A stretch of DNA of 5,537 bases from Limisphaerales bacterium (GTDB lineage Bacteria > Verrucomicrobiota > Verrucomicrobiia > Limisphaerales > UBA8199). Numbering within the stretch: the first letter of the stretch is position 1; every line of letters begins with the position of its first letter. The stretch covers positions 1-5,537 of the forward strand of contig JANXQE010000070.1 of NCBI GenBank assembly GCA_025356925.1, written 5' to 3'. Shown here piece after piece: positions 5,398 to 5,537 of the stretch. The notes beneath the pieces are model-generated. The model was not told the DNA's origin. It saw nothing but the letters and a program-made list of their open reading frames with translations, and ran no database searches. A program made the translations under genes and the position numbers.

Positions 5398-5537
5398 ATG
5401 AAACAATTCGACTTCCTGGTTCTGGGCAGCGGGATCGCGGGCTTGTTTTACGCACTGAAGGTCGCGCCCTATGGTCGCGTGGCAATCGTCACCAAGAAAA
5501 ACCGTGCCGAATCGAACACCAATTACGCCCAAGGCGG
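5398..5537 (+). CDS. nadB: L-aspartate oxidase, N-terminal fragment (cut by window end)
   Basis: The first 46 codons run open to the window edge. They read as the FAD-binding start of the succinate dehydrogenase/fumarate reductase flavoprotein family: DFLVLGSGIAGLFYAL with the G-x-G-x-x-G dinucleotide motif at 10-15, a second strand RVAIVTKK (27-34), then ESNTNYAQGG from 38, with the last Gly incomplete. The ESNTNYAQGG form is typical of NadB, which oxidises L-aspartate to iminoaspartate, the first step of NAD synthesis before quinolinate synthase NadA. The substrate-binding Arg and the rest of the protein lie outside the window, so a fumarate reductase-like flavoprotein is not fully excluded. 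The ATG is three nt after the panC stop, so it is almost certainly co-transcribed and perhaps translationally coupled. Confidence 0.88.
   Translation, partial: MKQFDFLVLGSGIAGLFYALKVAPYGRVAIVTKKNRAESNTNYAQG

Overview
The window is ordinary-looking bacterial chromosome: GC-rich (by eye around 60%), densely coded, with no mobile element, RNA gene or CRISPR array that I can see. The ketol-acid reductoisomerase is of the compact type shared by Bacteroidota, Verrucomicrobiota and fungal mitochondria. Together with the GC-rich, Arg-rich proteins this makes a soil or freshwater Verrucomicrobiota-type organism (Pedosphaera/Limisphaerales-like) my best guess, but that is inference from protein character only.

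Layout. Two gene sets diverge from a 150-bp intergenic region (3991-4140). Leftward (minus strand), in transcription order: a GarK/GlxK-family glycerate kinase (3990-2791), a helix-turn-helix/metallo-beta-lactamase-fold hydrolase (2638-1820), the acetolactate synthase small subunit ilvN (1750-1277) and ketol-acid reductoisomerase ilvC (1185-100). Gaps here are 152, 69 and 91 nt. The first holds a plausible terminator. The second holds a candidate promoter and a UUCG-capped hairpin that covers the ilvN ribosome binding site. This side is therefore probably two or more transcription units rather than one tight operon. Rightward (plus strand): a CGWS monothiol glutaredoxin-like protein (4141-4479), pantothenate synthetase panC (4501-5394) and the first 46 codons of L-aspartate oxidase nadB (from 5398, cut by the window end). 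Gaps here are 21 and 3 nt, so these three look like one operon.

Function. ilvN and ilvC serve valine, leucine and isoleucine synthesis; the catalytic subunit ilvB is not in the window. Valine-pathway 2-ketoisovalerate is also the precursor of pantoate, which PanC condenses with beta-alanine. Beta-alanine and the NadB substrate both come from aspartate. The window thus brings together branched-chain amino acid, coenzyme A and NAD synthesis. The glutaredoxin may support redox or Fe-S needs of the cofactor operon, for example the Fe-S enzyme quinolinate synthase that follows NadB in the pathway.

There is no clear new system. The points most worth a second look are the HTH-MBL fusion, the CGWS glutaredoxin at the head of a panC-nadB operon, and the RNA structures before ilvN and after the glycerate kinase gene.
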